A stretch of 64,000 bases of DNA from Gloeothece verrucosa PCC 7822 (GTDB taxonomy: Bacteria; Cyanobacteriota; Cyanobacteriia; Cyanobacteriales; Microcystaceae), in the NCBI RefSeq assembly GCF_000147335.1, contig NC_014501.1, positions 1,751,501-1,815,500 on the forward strand, in the 5' to 3' direction. The notes beneath the pieces were generated by a model, which worked only from the letters and a program-made list of their open reading frames with translations, made no database searches and was not told the origin of the DNA. Position numbers and translations under genes: made by a program. This document shows positions 44,985 to 53,442 of the stretch, one piece after another; position 1 is the stretch's first letter, and each line of letters opens with the position of its first letter.

Positions 44985-45923
44985 ATGAAAAATGTTCGCA
45001 AGTACGCGGTAATTGGAACTGGTGCCATCGGGGGATTTTATGGGGCAAAATTACAACGATCAGGTATTGAAGTTCATTTTTTACTGCACCGAGATTATGA
45101 ATATGTTAAACAGCATGGATTAGTGATCGAGTCGGCTGATGGCAACTTTACTTTACCTCAAGTTAATGCTTACAATGATGTTAACAAAATACCTGCTTGT
45201 GATGTCGTTCTTGTTACCTTAAAAACCACTGATAATTTTTTATTGCCTAAGCTATTACCCAATTTAGTTAAAGATGATGGGGTAGTCTTAGTCCTACAAA
45301 ATGGGCTAAATCTTGAGCCTTATGTTGCTGATATTGTCGGTGATCATCGAGTGATGGGCGGCTTGTGTTTTATTTGCTCTAATAAAATTGATAACGGGCA
45401 TATACATCATTTAGATTACGGGCAAATTACTCTCGGAGATTATGCCAAAAATTATAGGGCTTGCGGCATAACAGAACGAATGAAAGCTATTGCTGAAGAT
45501 TTAGAAAAAGCAGAAATATCTATTCAATTATCTTCCGATTTATTATTATCTCGCTGGAAAAAATTAGTTTGGAATATTCCTTTTAATGGTCTTTCAGTTG
45601 TTCTCAGAACAACGACTGATGAAATAATGTCTAATTTTTATACTCGTAATTTAGCTGAAAATTTGATGAGAGAAGTCGTCAGTATTGCCTCAGTCAATCA
45701 ACGTTATATATCATCAGAATTTGTCGAAAAAATGCTGATTGATACGGAAAAAATGAAACCCTATTCCCCGAGTATGAAACTGGATTATGAAGCTAAACGC
45801 CCTTTAGAAATAGAGGCGATCTTTGGCAATCCTTTAAAAGTGGCGCAACAAGGGAGTATCAAAGCACCAAGAATAGAAATGATCTACCAACAATTACAAT
45901 TTTTAGATCATTTTAGTCATTAG
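44985..45923 (+). CDS. Ketopantoate reductase family protein
   Basis: 312 residues. The Rossmann motif GTGAIGGFYGAKLQRSG is near the N-terminus, LVTLKTTDNF and LVLQNGLN follow, and the catalytic lysine region LSRWKKLVWNIPFNGLSVVL is in the C-terminal half. Such proteins reduce 2-dehydropantoate in pantothenate synthesis (PanE), but many paralogues have other substrates, so the symbol is withheld. The final residues are encoded inside a heptamer repeat, so the exact C-terminus may vary between strains. Confidence 0.85.
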   Translation: MKNVRKYAVIGTGAIGGFYGAKLQRSGIEVHFLLHRDYEYVKQHGLVIESADGNFTLPQVNAYNDVNKIPACDVVLVTLKTTDNFLLPKLLPNLVKDDGVVLVLQNGLNLEPYVADIVGDHRVMGGLCFICSNKIDNGHIHHLDYGQITLGDYAKNYRACGITERMKAIAEDLEKAEISIQLSSDLLLSRWKKLVWNIPFNGLSVVLRTTTDEIMSNFYTRNLAENLMREVVSIASVNQRYISSEFVEKMLIDTEKMKPYSPSMKLDYEAKRPLEIEAIFGNPLKVAQQGSIKAPRIEMIYQQLQFLDHFSH

Positions 45924-45947
45924 TTATTAGTCATTAGTCATTGGTCA
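45913..45947 (+). repeat. Short tandem heptamer repeat over the stop codon
   Basis: Five copies of TTAGTCA-like heptamers (the second TTAGTTA, the fifth TTGGTCA) run from 45913 to 45947, starting within the last codons of the ketopantoate-reductase-like gene. Its TAG stop (45921-45923) is formed inside the repeat. Confidence 0.85.
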
Positions 45948-46136
45948 TTAATTTTTTGCTGACTTGTAAGCGATTGGCAAGCTTAATTACATAAATTAGA
46001 TAGGAAAATAGTATTTTAAAGTAATATTGTTTTTAACAAAAAACTACAAAAATAGTGTTTTATTTGCACCCATTATGGGGTAATCTGCTGTAAAGAAGCT
46101 AAAATATCTAATCCATACAGCAAACGGAATGACTTT

Positions 46137-47180
46137 ATGTCGATTTTACAAAATACTCCTAATTCAGTAACTTCTATAGCAACCAAACAGCAGTCAGAAA
46201 CCAACGCCAGACTACACATAGATTATCTTCTTGAACCTAGTATTTCTCAAATTATTGATGATGGTAGAGATGTAATACAAGGACTAATGCAGCCGCATAA
46301 ATCATTACCTCCTCGTTATTTTTATGATGCTCAAGGTTCTGAATTATTTGAGAAAATTTGTGAGTTACCAGAGTATTATCCAACTCGCACAGAGGCAGCT
46401 ATTTTACAACAGCATGGGATGTCCATCGCTAAATGTACAGGAATATCGGAAATTGTCGAACTCGGAAGCGGAAGTTCTACGAAAACTCGCTTATTATTAG
46501 ATGCTTATCAAGCTTTGGGCTATCCTTTACGATATCTTCCTATAGATGTTAGTGCTAGTATTTTAAAAGATAGTGCTAAACAGTTGTTAACCGATTATCC
46601 AGGTTTACAAATTCATGGCTTAGTCAGCACTTATGAATTAGCTTTACAACAGTTAACGCCGTCGCCTTTAGGCAAAAGAATGATCTGTTTTTTAGGTAGT
46701 ACCCTAGGGAATATGAATCAACAAGAGTGTGACCTATTTTTCTCTCAAATTACTTCGGCGTTGGAAGAAGGAGATTATTTTTTACTGGGAATTGATTTAC
46801 AAAAACCTGTAGATATTTTAGAAGCGGCTTATAATGATCGTCAGAGAGTGACAGCCGAATTTAACTTAAATATACTGCGTCACTTAAACTGGCGTTTTGG
46901 CGGAAATTTTGATTTAAATTTGTTTGAGCATCGGGCATTTTATAATCAGTCTCAAGCACAAATTGAGATGCACCTGGTTTGTCAGCATTCCCATCAAGTC
47001 TGTTTAGACGCATTAGATTTAACCGTTTCCTTTACTAAAGGAGAGACGATCCTAACCGAAATTTCTCGGAAATTTGACCTACAACAGATGCAGCAGGATT
47101 TAAAAAACAAAGGGTTAAAGCCGCTTCAAAGTTGGAGTGATCCCAAACATTGGTTTGGTTTAATTTTGTGCCAGTTTTAG
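46137..47180 (+). CDS. egtD: EgtD-like L-histidine N-alpha-methyltransferase
   Basis: Trimethylates histidine to hercynine, the first step of ergothioneine synthesis. The 347-residue protein has the family's start (LHIDYLLEPSISQIIDDGRDVIQGL), KSLPPRYFYDAQGSELFEKICELPEYYPTRTEAAIL, the SAM motif ELGSGSSTKTRLLLDA, and a later MICFLGSTLGNMNQQE. No egtB, the next enzyme, is adjacent. It may be elsewhere, or hercynine may be an end product here. It stands alone after a 213-base gap. Confidence 0.88.
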   Translation: MSILQNTPNSVTSIATKQQSETNARLHIDYLLEPSISQIIDDGRDVIQGLMQPHKSLPPRYFYDAQGSELFEKICELPEYYPTRTEAAILQQHGMSIAKCTGISEIVELGSGSSTKTRLLLDAYQALGYPLRYLPIDVSASILKDSAKQLLTDYPGLQIHGLVSTYELALQQLTPSPLGKRMICFLGSTLGNMNQQECDLFFSQITSALEEGDYFLLGIDLQKPVDILEAAYNDRQRVTAEFNLNILRHLNWRFGGNFDLNLFEHRAFYNQSQAQIEMHLVCQHSHQVCLDALDLTVSFTKGETILTEISRKFDLQQMQQDLKNKGLKPLQSWSDPKHWFGLILCQF

Positions 47181-47335
47181 CCGGACTGTGTGATTCCTAA
47201 ATCTTACTTGAGTTGTAAAATAGTTGGACTTACGCACTAACTCTACTTGTAGGATGCCTAAGTCCTAAACTTATCTATTTAGCCTTAAAATCATCGCCGC
47301 GCCTACTGCAACGACAAATTATAAGCTTTTCTTAT

Positions 47336-48349
47336 CTACTCCCCATAAGCCCCCCCTGATACCTTACCGCGAAAGACAAAATATTGATAGAGGTTGTAAA
47401 ACAACATCACAGGAATCAGTGTACCAGTAAAAATTAACATAAATACTAATGCACTTGGATCGGCTGCGGCTTGATAAATCGTAATTTTAGTGGGAATAAT
47501 GTAAGGAAAAACCACTAAACCTAAGCCAATAAAAGAAAGTAAAAACAGCAAAATAGTCCAAACAAAAGGCCATCTTTCTTCAGCCTTATTAAGACTTTTT
47601 ATCAGTAAAAAAATTAAAATAATACCTAAAATAGGAATCAGAGCAAAAATATAAATTAGAGGTTTATCAAACAATCGCAATCGAGTGGACTCCGAAAAAA
47701 TCGGCGTAGTTATTGTAATAAAAATAGCCCCAATTAAAGTTGTCCAAGCCGCCAGTTTAGCCGTTTTAAAATGATTCTGTTGTAACTCTCCCTCAGTTTT
47801 CCAAATTAAATAAGTAGAACCGATTAAAACATAACCTTGAATAAGGGTTAATGCCACTAAAACCGATTGAAAATTTAACCAGTCCCAAGTAGTACCAATA
47901 AAATGACCTGCATCATCAACCTGAATTCCTTTTAACACCGCACCAAGCGCAAACCCTTGACCCAAAGCGGCGGCAAAACTTCCGGACCCAAAAGCAATAT
48001 TCCAGAAAAATTTACGTTTAGCTTGCTCTCGAAATTCAAAAGCGACAGCCCGAAAAATAAAGCCAAATAACATAAAGGTGATGGGGATATATAAAGCATT
48101 AAGAATTGTCCCGTAAGCTAAAGGAAAAGCCCCAAATAACCCCCCACCCATCAAGACCAACCAAGTTTCATTAGCATCCCAAACATTACTTAAACTGGTC
48201 ATTAACAGTCCCCGTCGTTCATCATCGGACGAAGTTAACGAAAGAATCCCCACGCCCAAATCAAAACCATCTAACATCACATACAAAAACAAAAACAGGG
48301 CTAAAATACCAAACCAAACTTGAGGGAGAAAATACTTTAAAGTTTCCAT
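47336..48349 (-). CDS. cydB: Cytochrome bd-type quinol oxidase subunit II
   Basis: A 337-residue membrane protein with about eight hydrophobic segments. The start QVWFGILALFLFLYVMLDGFDLGVGIL, then NVWDANETWLVLMGGGLFGAFPLAYG, and QGFALGAVLKGI match CydB. With CydA it forms the terminal quinol oxidase that reduces oxygen to water; in cyanobacteria it probably serves the thylakoid or plasma membrane respiratory chain. It follows cydA on the same strand after a 246-base, repeat-filled gap, longer than usual for this operon. Confidence 0.95.
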   Translation of the reverse strand: METLKYFLPQVWFGILALFLFLYVMLDGFDLGVGILSLTSSDDERRGLLMTSLSNVWDANETWLVLMGGGLFGAFPLAYGTILNALYIPITFMLFGFIFRAVAFEFREQAKRKFFWNIAFGSGSFAAALGQGFALGAVLKGIQVDDAGHFIGTTWDWLNFQSVLVALTLIQGYVLIGSTYLIWKTEGELQQNHFKTAKLAAWTTLIGAIFITITTPIFSESTRLRLFDKPLIYIFALIPILGIILIFLLIKSLNKAEERWPFVWTILLFLLSFIGLGLVVFPYIIPTKITIYQAAADPSALVFMLIFTGTLIPVMLFYNLYQYFVFRGKVSGGAYGE

Positions 48350-48386
48350 AATTTTTTAGTAAATTATTAGGTTTAAGATAAAAATT

Positions 48387-48555
48387 GACCTCTCCCCCAG
48401 CCCCTCTCCACCTCCCCCTACCCCTCCTACAGCAGGGGAGAGAGTGGAAGATCTTTTTATATTTGGGGGAAAAGTGGAAGATTCTTTTTTTGCTGGAGAC
48501 GGGAGTATTTTTTTCCTCCTTGCCTATTAGGGAAGGGGGCTAGGGGGTTAGGTTT
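48387..48555. repeat. GC-rich interspersed repeat between cydA and cydB
   Basis: CCTCTCCCCCAGCCCC and GGGGGCTAGGGGG face each other around 100 bases with further C-rich and G-rich runs, such as CAGGGGAG. This type of palindromic C-rich repeat is common in cyanobacterial intergenic DNA and may form strong RNA structure between the two genes. Confidence 0.7.
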
Positions 48556-48595
48556 TTTTGAGGTGAAAAGGCAGTAATTTGGCATTTTGAATTAT

Positions 48596-50035
48596 TTACT
48601 GCTGTGCTTCAACAGGACGTTCATCCGGAACAAACTGTCCCGGAGAAGTATCAACCCCCGGTTTTTCTTGTCCAGGTATAGGTAAATCAAAGCGAGGCCC
48701 TTGACGAATAATCCGACTCCCATAATACAAAGCCGCAAAAAATAGCAAAATATAAGCACCAGCAAAACCAATTAAAGAAGCTAACACATCCCCTGGCGGC
48801 AAATTCGAGGCAGCATCAGCAGTCCGAATTTGGTTATAAACAATCCAAGGTTGCCGCCCAACACAGCGAACAATCCACCCCGACTCAACCGCAATATAGC
48901 CCAAAGGTGCAGCGAAAATCCAGCCCGCCATTAACCAATTTTGCTCACTAATATTGTCTTCTTTTAACTTCCCTCTCAGCCATTGAATTACACTGATAAA
49001 CATCAATCCCCCAAAGAAAAAACCAATGGCAATCATGACGCGAAAAGAATAATAAATTAAAGGAATTAAAGAAGGTCTATTTTCTGGGGAAAAGTCTTTT
49101 AATCCTATCACGGGTTCTGAGAGTTCTTTTTTTAATTCTAATATGTATCCCAAAGCATCAGGGACCGTAATTTCCCAATCATTTTTTTGGGCTTTTTCAT
49201 TCGGTAAAGCCAGTAAACTCCAATCAGCAGATTGTCCGGCAGGCGTGGTTTCCCATTGCGCTTCCATAGCGGCTAATTTAGTGGGCTGTTGGTGATAAAC
49301 TTGTTCTCCACTGAGATGTCCCACATAAATTTGTAAAGGGGCGACGATAATTGCTATGATGATGGCAATTTTTAAGGCTTTAGCATAGAAAGCGGCATGA
49401 CGTTTGTTGAAAATATACCAGGCACTAATTCCTCCAATCACAAATAGCGAGGTTTCTAATGTAGCTAAAAACATATGGCTGATACTGACTGCCATGAAGG
49501 GATTAAAAATCGCCTCAAAGTAATCTCTAACAATAAATATTCCGTTCACTAATTCTCCACCCGCCGGGGTTTGCATCCAAGAATTAGCCGTTAAAATCCA
49601 AAAAGTTGATAAATTCGCACCCAAAGCAACAAGAATAGTAGCAATGTAGTGAATGATAGGATTGACGCGATTCCAGCCAAAGATCATAATGCCTAAAAAG
49701 GCGGCTTCTAACATAAAAGCCCAGGAAGCTTCAAAACCGATAATACTACCAAAAAAGTTACCTACAGCTTCAGAAAAGGGGGCCCAATTTGTGCCAAACT
49801 GAAATTCCATCGGTATGCCGGTGGCGACTCCTACGCCAAAATTGAGAATATACAGTTTTGACCAAAAACGAGCGTGATAATAATAGTCAGAATTGCGAGT
49901 TTTTAACCATATTCCCTCAACAATTACTAAATAAATTGCCAATCCGGTTGATAATACTGGCCAAAGCATATGAAATATAGCTGTTAGGGCAAACTGCATC
50001 CTTGATAGGGTAACGGTATCTGAAAATAAATCCAT
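48596..50035 (-). CDS. cydA: Cytochrome bd-type quinol oxidase subunit I
   Basis: 479 residues with about nine membrane segments. It starts DTVTLSRMQFALTAIFHMLWPVLSTG, followed by GVATGIPMEFQFGTNWAPFSEAVGNFFG and the heme-bearing regions; the GRQPWIVYNQIRT segment matches the conserved CydA signature near heme d and b595. The loop that differs between long- and short-Q types appears short, as in CIO-like enzymes. No ribosome site is visible. About 80 bases of its upstream DNA are copied at 52115-52200. Confidence 0.95.
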   Translation of the reverse strand: MDLFSDTVTLSRMQFALTAIFHMLWPVLSTGLAIYLVIVEGIWLKTRNSDYYYHARFWSKLYILNFGVGVATGIPMEFQFGTNWAPFSEAVGNFFGSIIGFEASWAFMLEAAFLGIMIFGWNRVNPIIHYIATILVALGANLSTFWILTANSWMQTPAGGELVNGIFIVRDYFEAIFNPFMAVSISHMFLATLETSLFVIGGISAWYIFNKRHAAFYAKALKIAIIIAIIVAPLQIYVGHLSGEQVYHQQPTKLAAMEAQWETTPAGQSADWSLLALPNEKAQKNDWEITVPDALGYILELKKELSEPVIGLKDFSPENRPSLIPLIYYSFRVMIAIGFFFGGLMFISVIQWLRGKLKEDNISEQNWLMAGWIFAAPLGYIAVESGWIVRCVGRQPWIVYNQIRTADAASNLPPGDVLASLIGFAGAYILLFFAALYYGSRIIRQGPRFDLPIPGQEKPGVDTSPGQFVPDERPVEAQQ

Positions 50036-50042
50036 AGCAGTG

Positions 50043-50125
50043 AGTGAGATTTTAATTACTTGACATTGTAGTGAAAATTTTTGCTAAAAAAGGTTTAAAT
50101 TTAGGTTAAAAGATAACCTCTCTGT
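50043..50125. repeat. cydA upstream segment that is duplicated at 52115-52200
   Basis: This DNA begins seven bases before the cydA ATG. The first 35 bases are identical to 52115-52149 and the rest is similar (TTTAAATTTAGGTTAA shared). Confidence 0.88.
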
Positions 50126-50235
50126 TAATTTTGGATTTTGGACAAAAAACAAGTTAGCGCAATTTTTCCGCTAACAAATCAGGATAAGTTGAAAGCGAGA
50201 AAATTTTATCTCAATGAAAAAGGTCAAATTGAAAA

Positions 50236-51135
50236 TTAATTGCTTTTCTTTTTGGAGAGTTGGCGCTTGAACCATTCTCCAAAACTTACTGCTATTGCCA
50301 CTCCCCCAACAGTTAGAGGTTCTGGAATCGGGGTAGAATTAATTCCACTGACATCGCCAGGGCTTCCTAGTTGTCCTAACGTTCTGGTTTGGGCCCAGGT
50401 AAAATTCGGTTGCTGATTTGATGTCAAAAAGACAATGGGGGAGTAAACGCCAGCCGGAATCGGATCAGGAAAAGAAAATGTGGCTGCTGTGGTCAATTCA
50501 TTATTGAATGCACTTAGAAAAGGATTAGCCGCGACGGCGTTTAAATTAAGTGTAGGAAATGAAGGAGGAACCTCTGGAGGGGGTAAAAAAGGAGGTGCAA
50601 AATCTACCGCCGTCCTCTGTGAAGGCGTTTGATCATTAGCCGCTTGATCAATAGCAATCAGATTAGGATTTTGCAAAGGAAATTGAGGAAAAGCCGGTAA
50701 AGCTAATACCGGTTGGAGGGCTGACATAAAGCCTCCAGAAGTATAAAGACTGTTTCCTCTATAAGGCTCGCCATTTTTTCCGGTTATGGCTACACTAAAT
50801 TGATCAAGGGCAAGATTAGGTCCACCAGCCGGATTAGTATTATAAATTTGATACAAGTAAACAAATCTTTCTGTGCCATTACTTTGCCCATCTAAAAAAG
50901 TCGGGCCTAAAAAATTCAAATCATCCAGCCAATTACCATCCAGGTTTTCCCAAACCGTGAAAACTACAGTAGCATCATCATCTGAACTTGGCACTCCTAA
51001 AGAACTAGCACCACTAAAATTAGTTAAAAAAGCGGCTAAAGTCTTCTGTTGGCCTAAAATCATTCCCCAAGTCGTTATATTAAGCCCAACAAATGTAAAA
51101 ATGAGAATTTTTAGAAATGGTTGATTTTTTAACAT
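50236..51135 (-). CDS. PEP-CTERM sorting-signal protein
   Basis: The ATG at 51135 is chosen because AGGAG lies seven bases upstream; the longer frame to 51159 has none. The 299-residue product has an N-terminal signal region (FLKILIFTFVGLNITTWGMIL), a body rich in Pro, Asn and Ser without a recognised domain, and a classic PEP-CTERM tail: PIPEPLTVGGVAIAVSFGEW, then a basic RQLSKKKSN. Exosortase would cut and anchor it at the cell surface. Function is unknown. It lies 200 bases downstream of cydA on the same strand and has its own upstream region. Confidence 0.88.
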   Translation of the reverse strand: MLKNQPFLKILIFTFVGLNITTWGMILGQQKTLAAFLTNFSGASSLGVPSSDDDATVVFTVWENLDGNWLDDLNFLGPTFLDGQSNGTERFVYLYQIYNTNPAGGPNLALDQFSVAITGKNGEPYRGNSLYTSGGFMSALQPVLALPAFPQFPLQNPNLIAIDQAANDQTPSQRTAVDFAPPFLPPPEVPPSFPTLNLNAVAANPFLSAFNNELTTAATFSFPDPIPAGVYSPIVFLTSNQQPNFTWAQTRTLGQLGSPGDVSGINSTPIPEPLTVGGVAIAVSFGEWFKRQLSKKKSN

Positions 51136-51252
51136 GATATCGCTCCTGTTGCAAGACAAAGAACGGTGACATTTAGACTCTGCCCTCTAAGGCTTACTCC
51201 TCGCGGTGCCGAAGGGGCGGGGTTTATATCATAATAGCCACAATGTTAAAAA

Positions 51253-51374
51253 CTCATAAGGTTGAACTAAATGCGGCTTACTGGCCACTTGTATGGCGGC
51301 TTCTTGCCCCATCCAACAACTTGATTAAACCCGCAACAGCCGTTTTATCCCCCAACATTTCCAACGCTTGGGAG
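51253..51374 (-). pseudogene. Internal fragment of cpcE
   Basis: The first 52 bases (51253-51304) are identical to 53827-53878 in the intact cpcE. The following 70 bases are diverged with indels but still alignable. It corresponds to roughly residues 117-158 and has no usable frame. Confidence 0.88.
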
Positions 51375-51530
51375 CCTGTACTCAGAATTAATCAATTCGC
51401 GCATTAATCTTTTTATTAATAATTTCGACTGAGCGAATTCAAAAAAGGTCAAACTATCCAAGGTTTTAACCGTGAATACAAAGGGTTTTGAGGATGCAGC
51501 CACAGAACATTTGAAGTCGTTTGATAAATC

Positions 51531-51755
51531 CTAAAAACGACCTATAAAATAAGTATGGCGCTCAGACCAATTAGAAAGATCCAAATTCATCAGATACCCA
51601 TGTAACTTGCCCGGAATTGTTTTAATATGAGCATTTTGCCAGTATTCATCGTCTTTATAGCTTATAACTGATATTTTCTTCAGAAGTTTTCCCCATCCTG
51701 GTAATTCTAATCGAGCATAGGGCAAAGCTAAAAAGGTTAATTTTGGGTAGTTCAT
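51531..51755 (-). pseudogene. 5' fragment of an FkbM-family methyltransferase gene
   Basis: The frame from MNYPKLTFLALPYARLELPG to [14 protein letters not shown] and stop has the N-terminal pattern ([22 protein letters not shown]) of cyanobacterial FkbM-like methyltransferases, which continue for about 180 more residues including the SAM-binding region. Those parts are absent. The intact FkbM at 52561 is from a different subgroup and is not its remainder. A longer frame extends to 51800, but the 15 extra residues look unlike the family. Confidence 0.72.
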
Positions 51756-51821
51756 CGATCTTGCGGTGTGTAACATAATAGTTAAATCAACTGTTAGCAC
51801 TCAACAGCATTTTTAACAACT

Positions 51822-52114
51822 CTACAATAACTGATCCATTAATCTCATCACCCGCAAACTATCTTCAGATAACCCTGACTCTAAAGGATTATTTTCTAAA
51901 TGATGGGCCAACAAGCCCCTCAGAGAAATGATCTTTAAACTATTTTCAGCCAAAGTATTAGCAATTGCCTCTGCCGCACTCAAATACCCGATGGCCCCTA
52001 AATCCATTAAAGCCGAACGCCGCAACTGTAAATCATTCCCTTCCAAAGCCGCTACCAACCGTTCTCCATAGACCCCTTTGGCGGTTAATTGATACATGGC
52101 CCTCGCCGCCGCAT
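51822..52114 (-). pseudogene. 3' fragment of cpcE
   Basis: About 290 bases match the 3' part of the intact cpcE (53443-53738) almost exactly. An open frame from an internal ATG gives 91 residues (MYQLTAKGVYGERLVAALEG to RLMDQLL), about residues 188-285 of CpcE. Several changes are synonymous or conservative, so the copy is not brand new. It lacks the N-terminal two-thirds and probably does not form a functional lyase. Confidence 0.9.
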
Positions 52115-52200
52115 AGTGAGATTTTAATTACTTGACATTGTAGTGAAAAGTCATGAGAGAAAATGTTTAAATTTAGGTTAACAAATAACCCTTCTCTTAG
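52115..52200. repeat. Copy of the cydA upstream region
   Basis: The first 35 bases are identical to 50043-50077 directly upstream of cydA, and similarity continues for about 50 more bases. It abuts the cpcE 3' fragment with no gap at 52114/52115. Confidence 0.88.
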
Positions 52201-52560
52201 AGAGCAAGTATTATTTATCTAATTCCTTTACTAGTTTCAATAGAGAACTAAAATTCTTATTTTTTCCCAAATGATAATTGCTGTTTTAAAGGTTAAGTGT
52301 TTGACAACTCTCTTTTCCTTGTGGTATGCTTATTTATTAAAGCTAATTTCATAATTAATCACCAAAAAAATGTCAAGTTATATAAAATAAGAATAAGCGA
52401 AAGGCAACATTACGGGTTAAATAAGATATTTTTCTGTAGCTCATAGTTTTAAAGTTCATGGCACATCCAGATTTAGCCGTAACGTAAATAGCAATTTTAA
52501 TAACTTTTAATTATCGTCAAAAACATTAATCTTTCTAAAAATTTTTACCTATTAAAATTT

Positions 52561-53427
52561 ATGAAAAATCATTTATTAGCTGAAGTTCTGATCAAGCTCA
52601 AACTATTAAAATTTTTAAATTTAGTTTTTTCATTTAAAATAAATGGAAAACGATTCAAATTTCCCATTATTAATTTAATAGGATTTCAAAATCTTAGGGA
52701 ATTAAAAAAAGGGCGTGAAACCCATTTAGACAAAATAATTGCTGAAATTTTTTTAAAAAAAACAGGAGCTTTTATTGATGTAGGAGTAAATATAGGACAG
52801 ACTCTTTTTAAAGTCAAGTCTATTGATTTATCTCGAGATTATTTTGGATTTGATCCTAGCCCATCTTGTTGTTTTTATGTTAAAAAAATTATTAAAATAA
52901 ATTCTTTTGAAAACAGCCACATAATTCCTGTAGGATTATACAATAGTTTAGCCATATTAAAGCTTTTTACAAAATATGGAGATGATGATCCTCATGCAAG
53001 TGTAATAGATGGATATAGAGAAAAATCATTTTATAATGCGGAACAATATACTTTGCTTTGTGAAGGAGATTTTTTGCTGAAAGAACTCAAAATTAATTCG
53101 ATATCAATTATCAAAATTGATGTTGAAGGTGCTGAATTAGAGGTTATAGAAGGTTTAAAAAACTCAATCGTTCAATACAAACCATTTATTATCTGTGAGA
53201 TTCTAGCTATTAAAGATAAAGATGAGATGGCACATCATAAAAAAAATAGAGTTAATCGCTTAGAAAAAATCTTGAAAAATGAAAACTATTTGATTGGCAG
53301 AATTTATAAAAATAATAAAATTGTTATTCTCGATGAAATTGACCTTTATTCAAAGCCTGTAGAGTCTACCTTTGATTATCTTTTTGTTCCTCAAGCAATG
53401 AACAAATTTTTCGAATTATTTTTATAA
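52561..53427 (+). CDS. FkbM-family SAM-dependent methyltransferase
   Basis: 288 residues. The SAM site FIDVGVNIGQTLFKVK is near residue 77, FGFDPSP follows, and the FkbM signature IIKIDVEGAELEVIEGL lies near residue 200. The N-terminal 60 residues and C-terminal part are lysine- and isoleucine-rich. The gene is markedly more AT-rich than cpcE and cydA, and is on the opposite strand between them, which suggests a later arrival. FkbM enzymes methylate sugars, lipids or natural products; this target is unknown. It ends 16 bases from the cpcE stop. Confidence 0.85.
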   Translation: MKNHLLAEVLIKLKLLKFLNLVFSFKINGKRFKFPIINLIGFQNLRELKKGRETHLDKIIAEIFLKKTGAFIDVGVNIGQTLFKVKSIDLSRDYFGFDPSPSCCFYVKKIIKINSFENSHIIPVGLYNSLAILKLFTKYGDDDPHASVIDGYREKSFYNAEQYTLLCEGDFLLKELKINSISIIKIDVEGAELEVIEGLKNSIVQYKPFIICEILAIKDKDEMAHHKKNRVNRLEKILKNENYLIGRIYKNNKIVILDEIDLYSKPVESTFDYLFVPQAMNKFFELFL

Positions 53428-53442
53428 GTAAAAGGTTATTTT

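Larger units (their letters stand above)
51136..52560. other. Mosaic intergenic region of gene fragments
   Basis: This 1.4-kb stretch holds four recognised pieces (51253-51374, 51531-51755, 51822-52114 and 52115-52200), listed separately, joined by short unmatched DNA. The first 90 bases (51136-51252) are the upstream region of the PEP-CTERM gene. From 52200 to 52560 I see only AT-rich DNA in front of the FkbM gene. Confidence 0.6.

Noticed and set aside
51160..51252. A riboswitch or small RNA upstream of the PEP-CTERM gene
   Set aside because: Only a short GC-rich run (GGGGCGGGG) is visible and no stem or conserved core was found.
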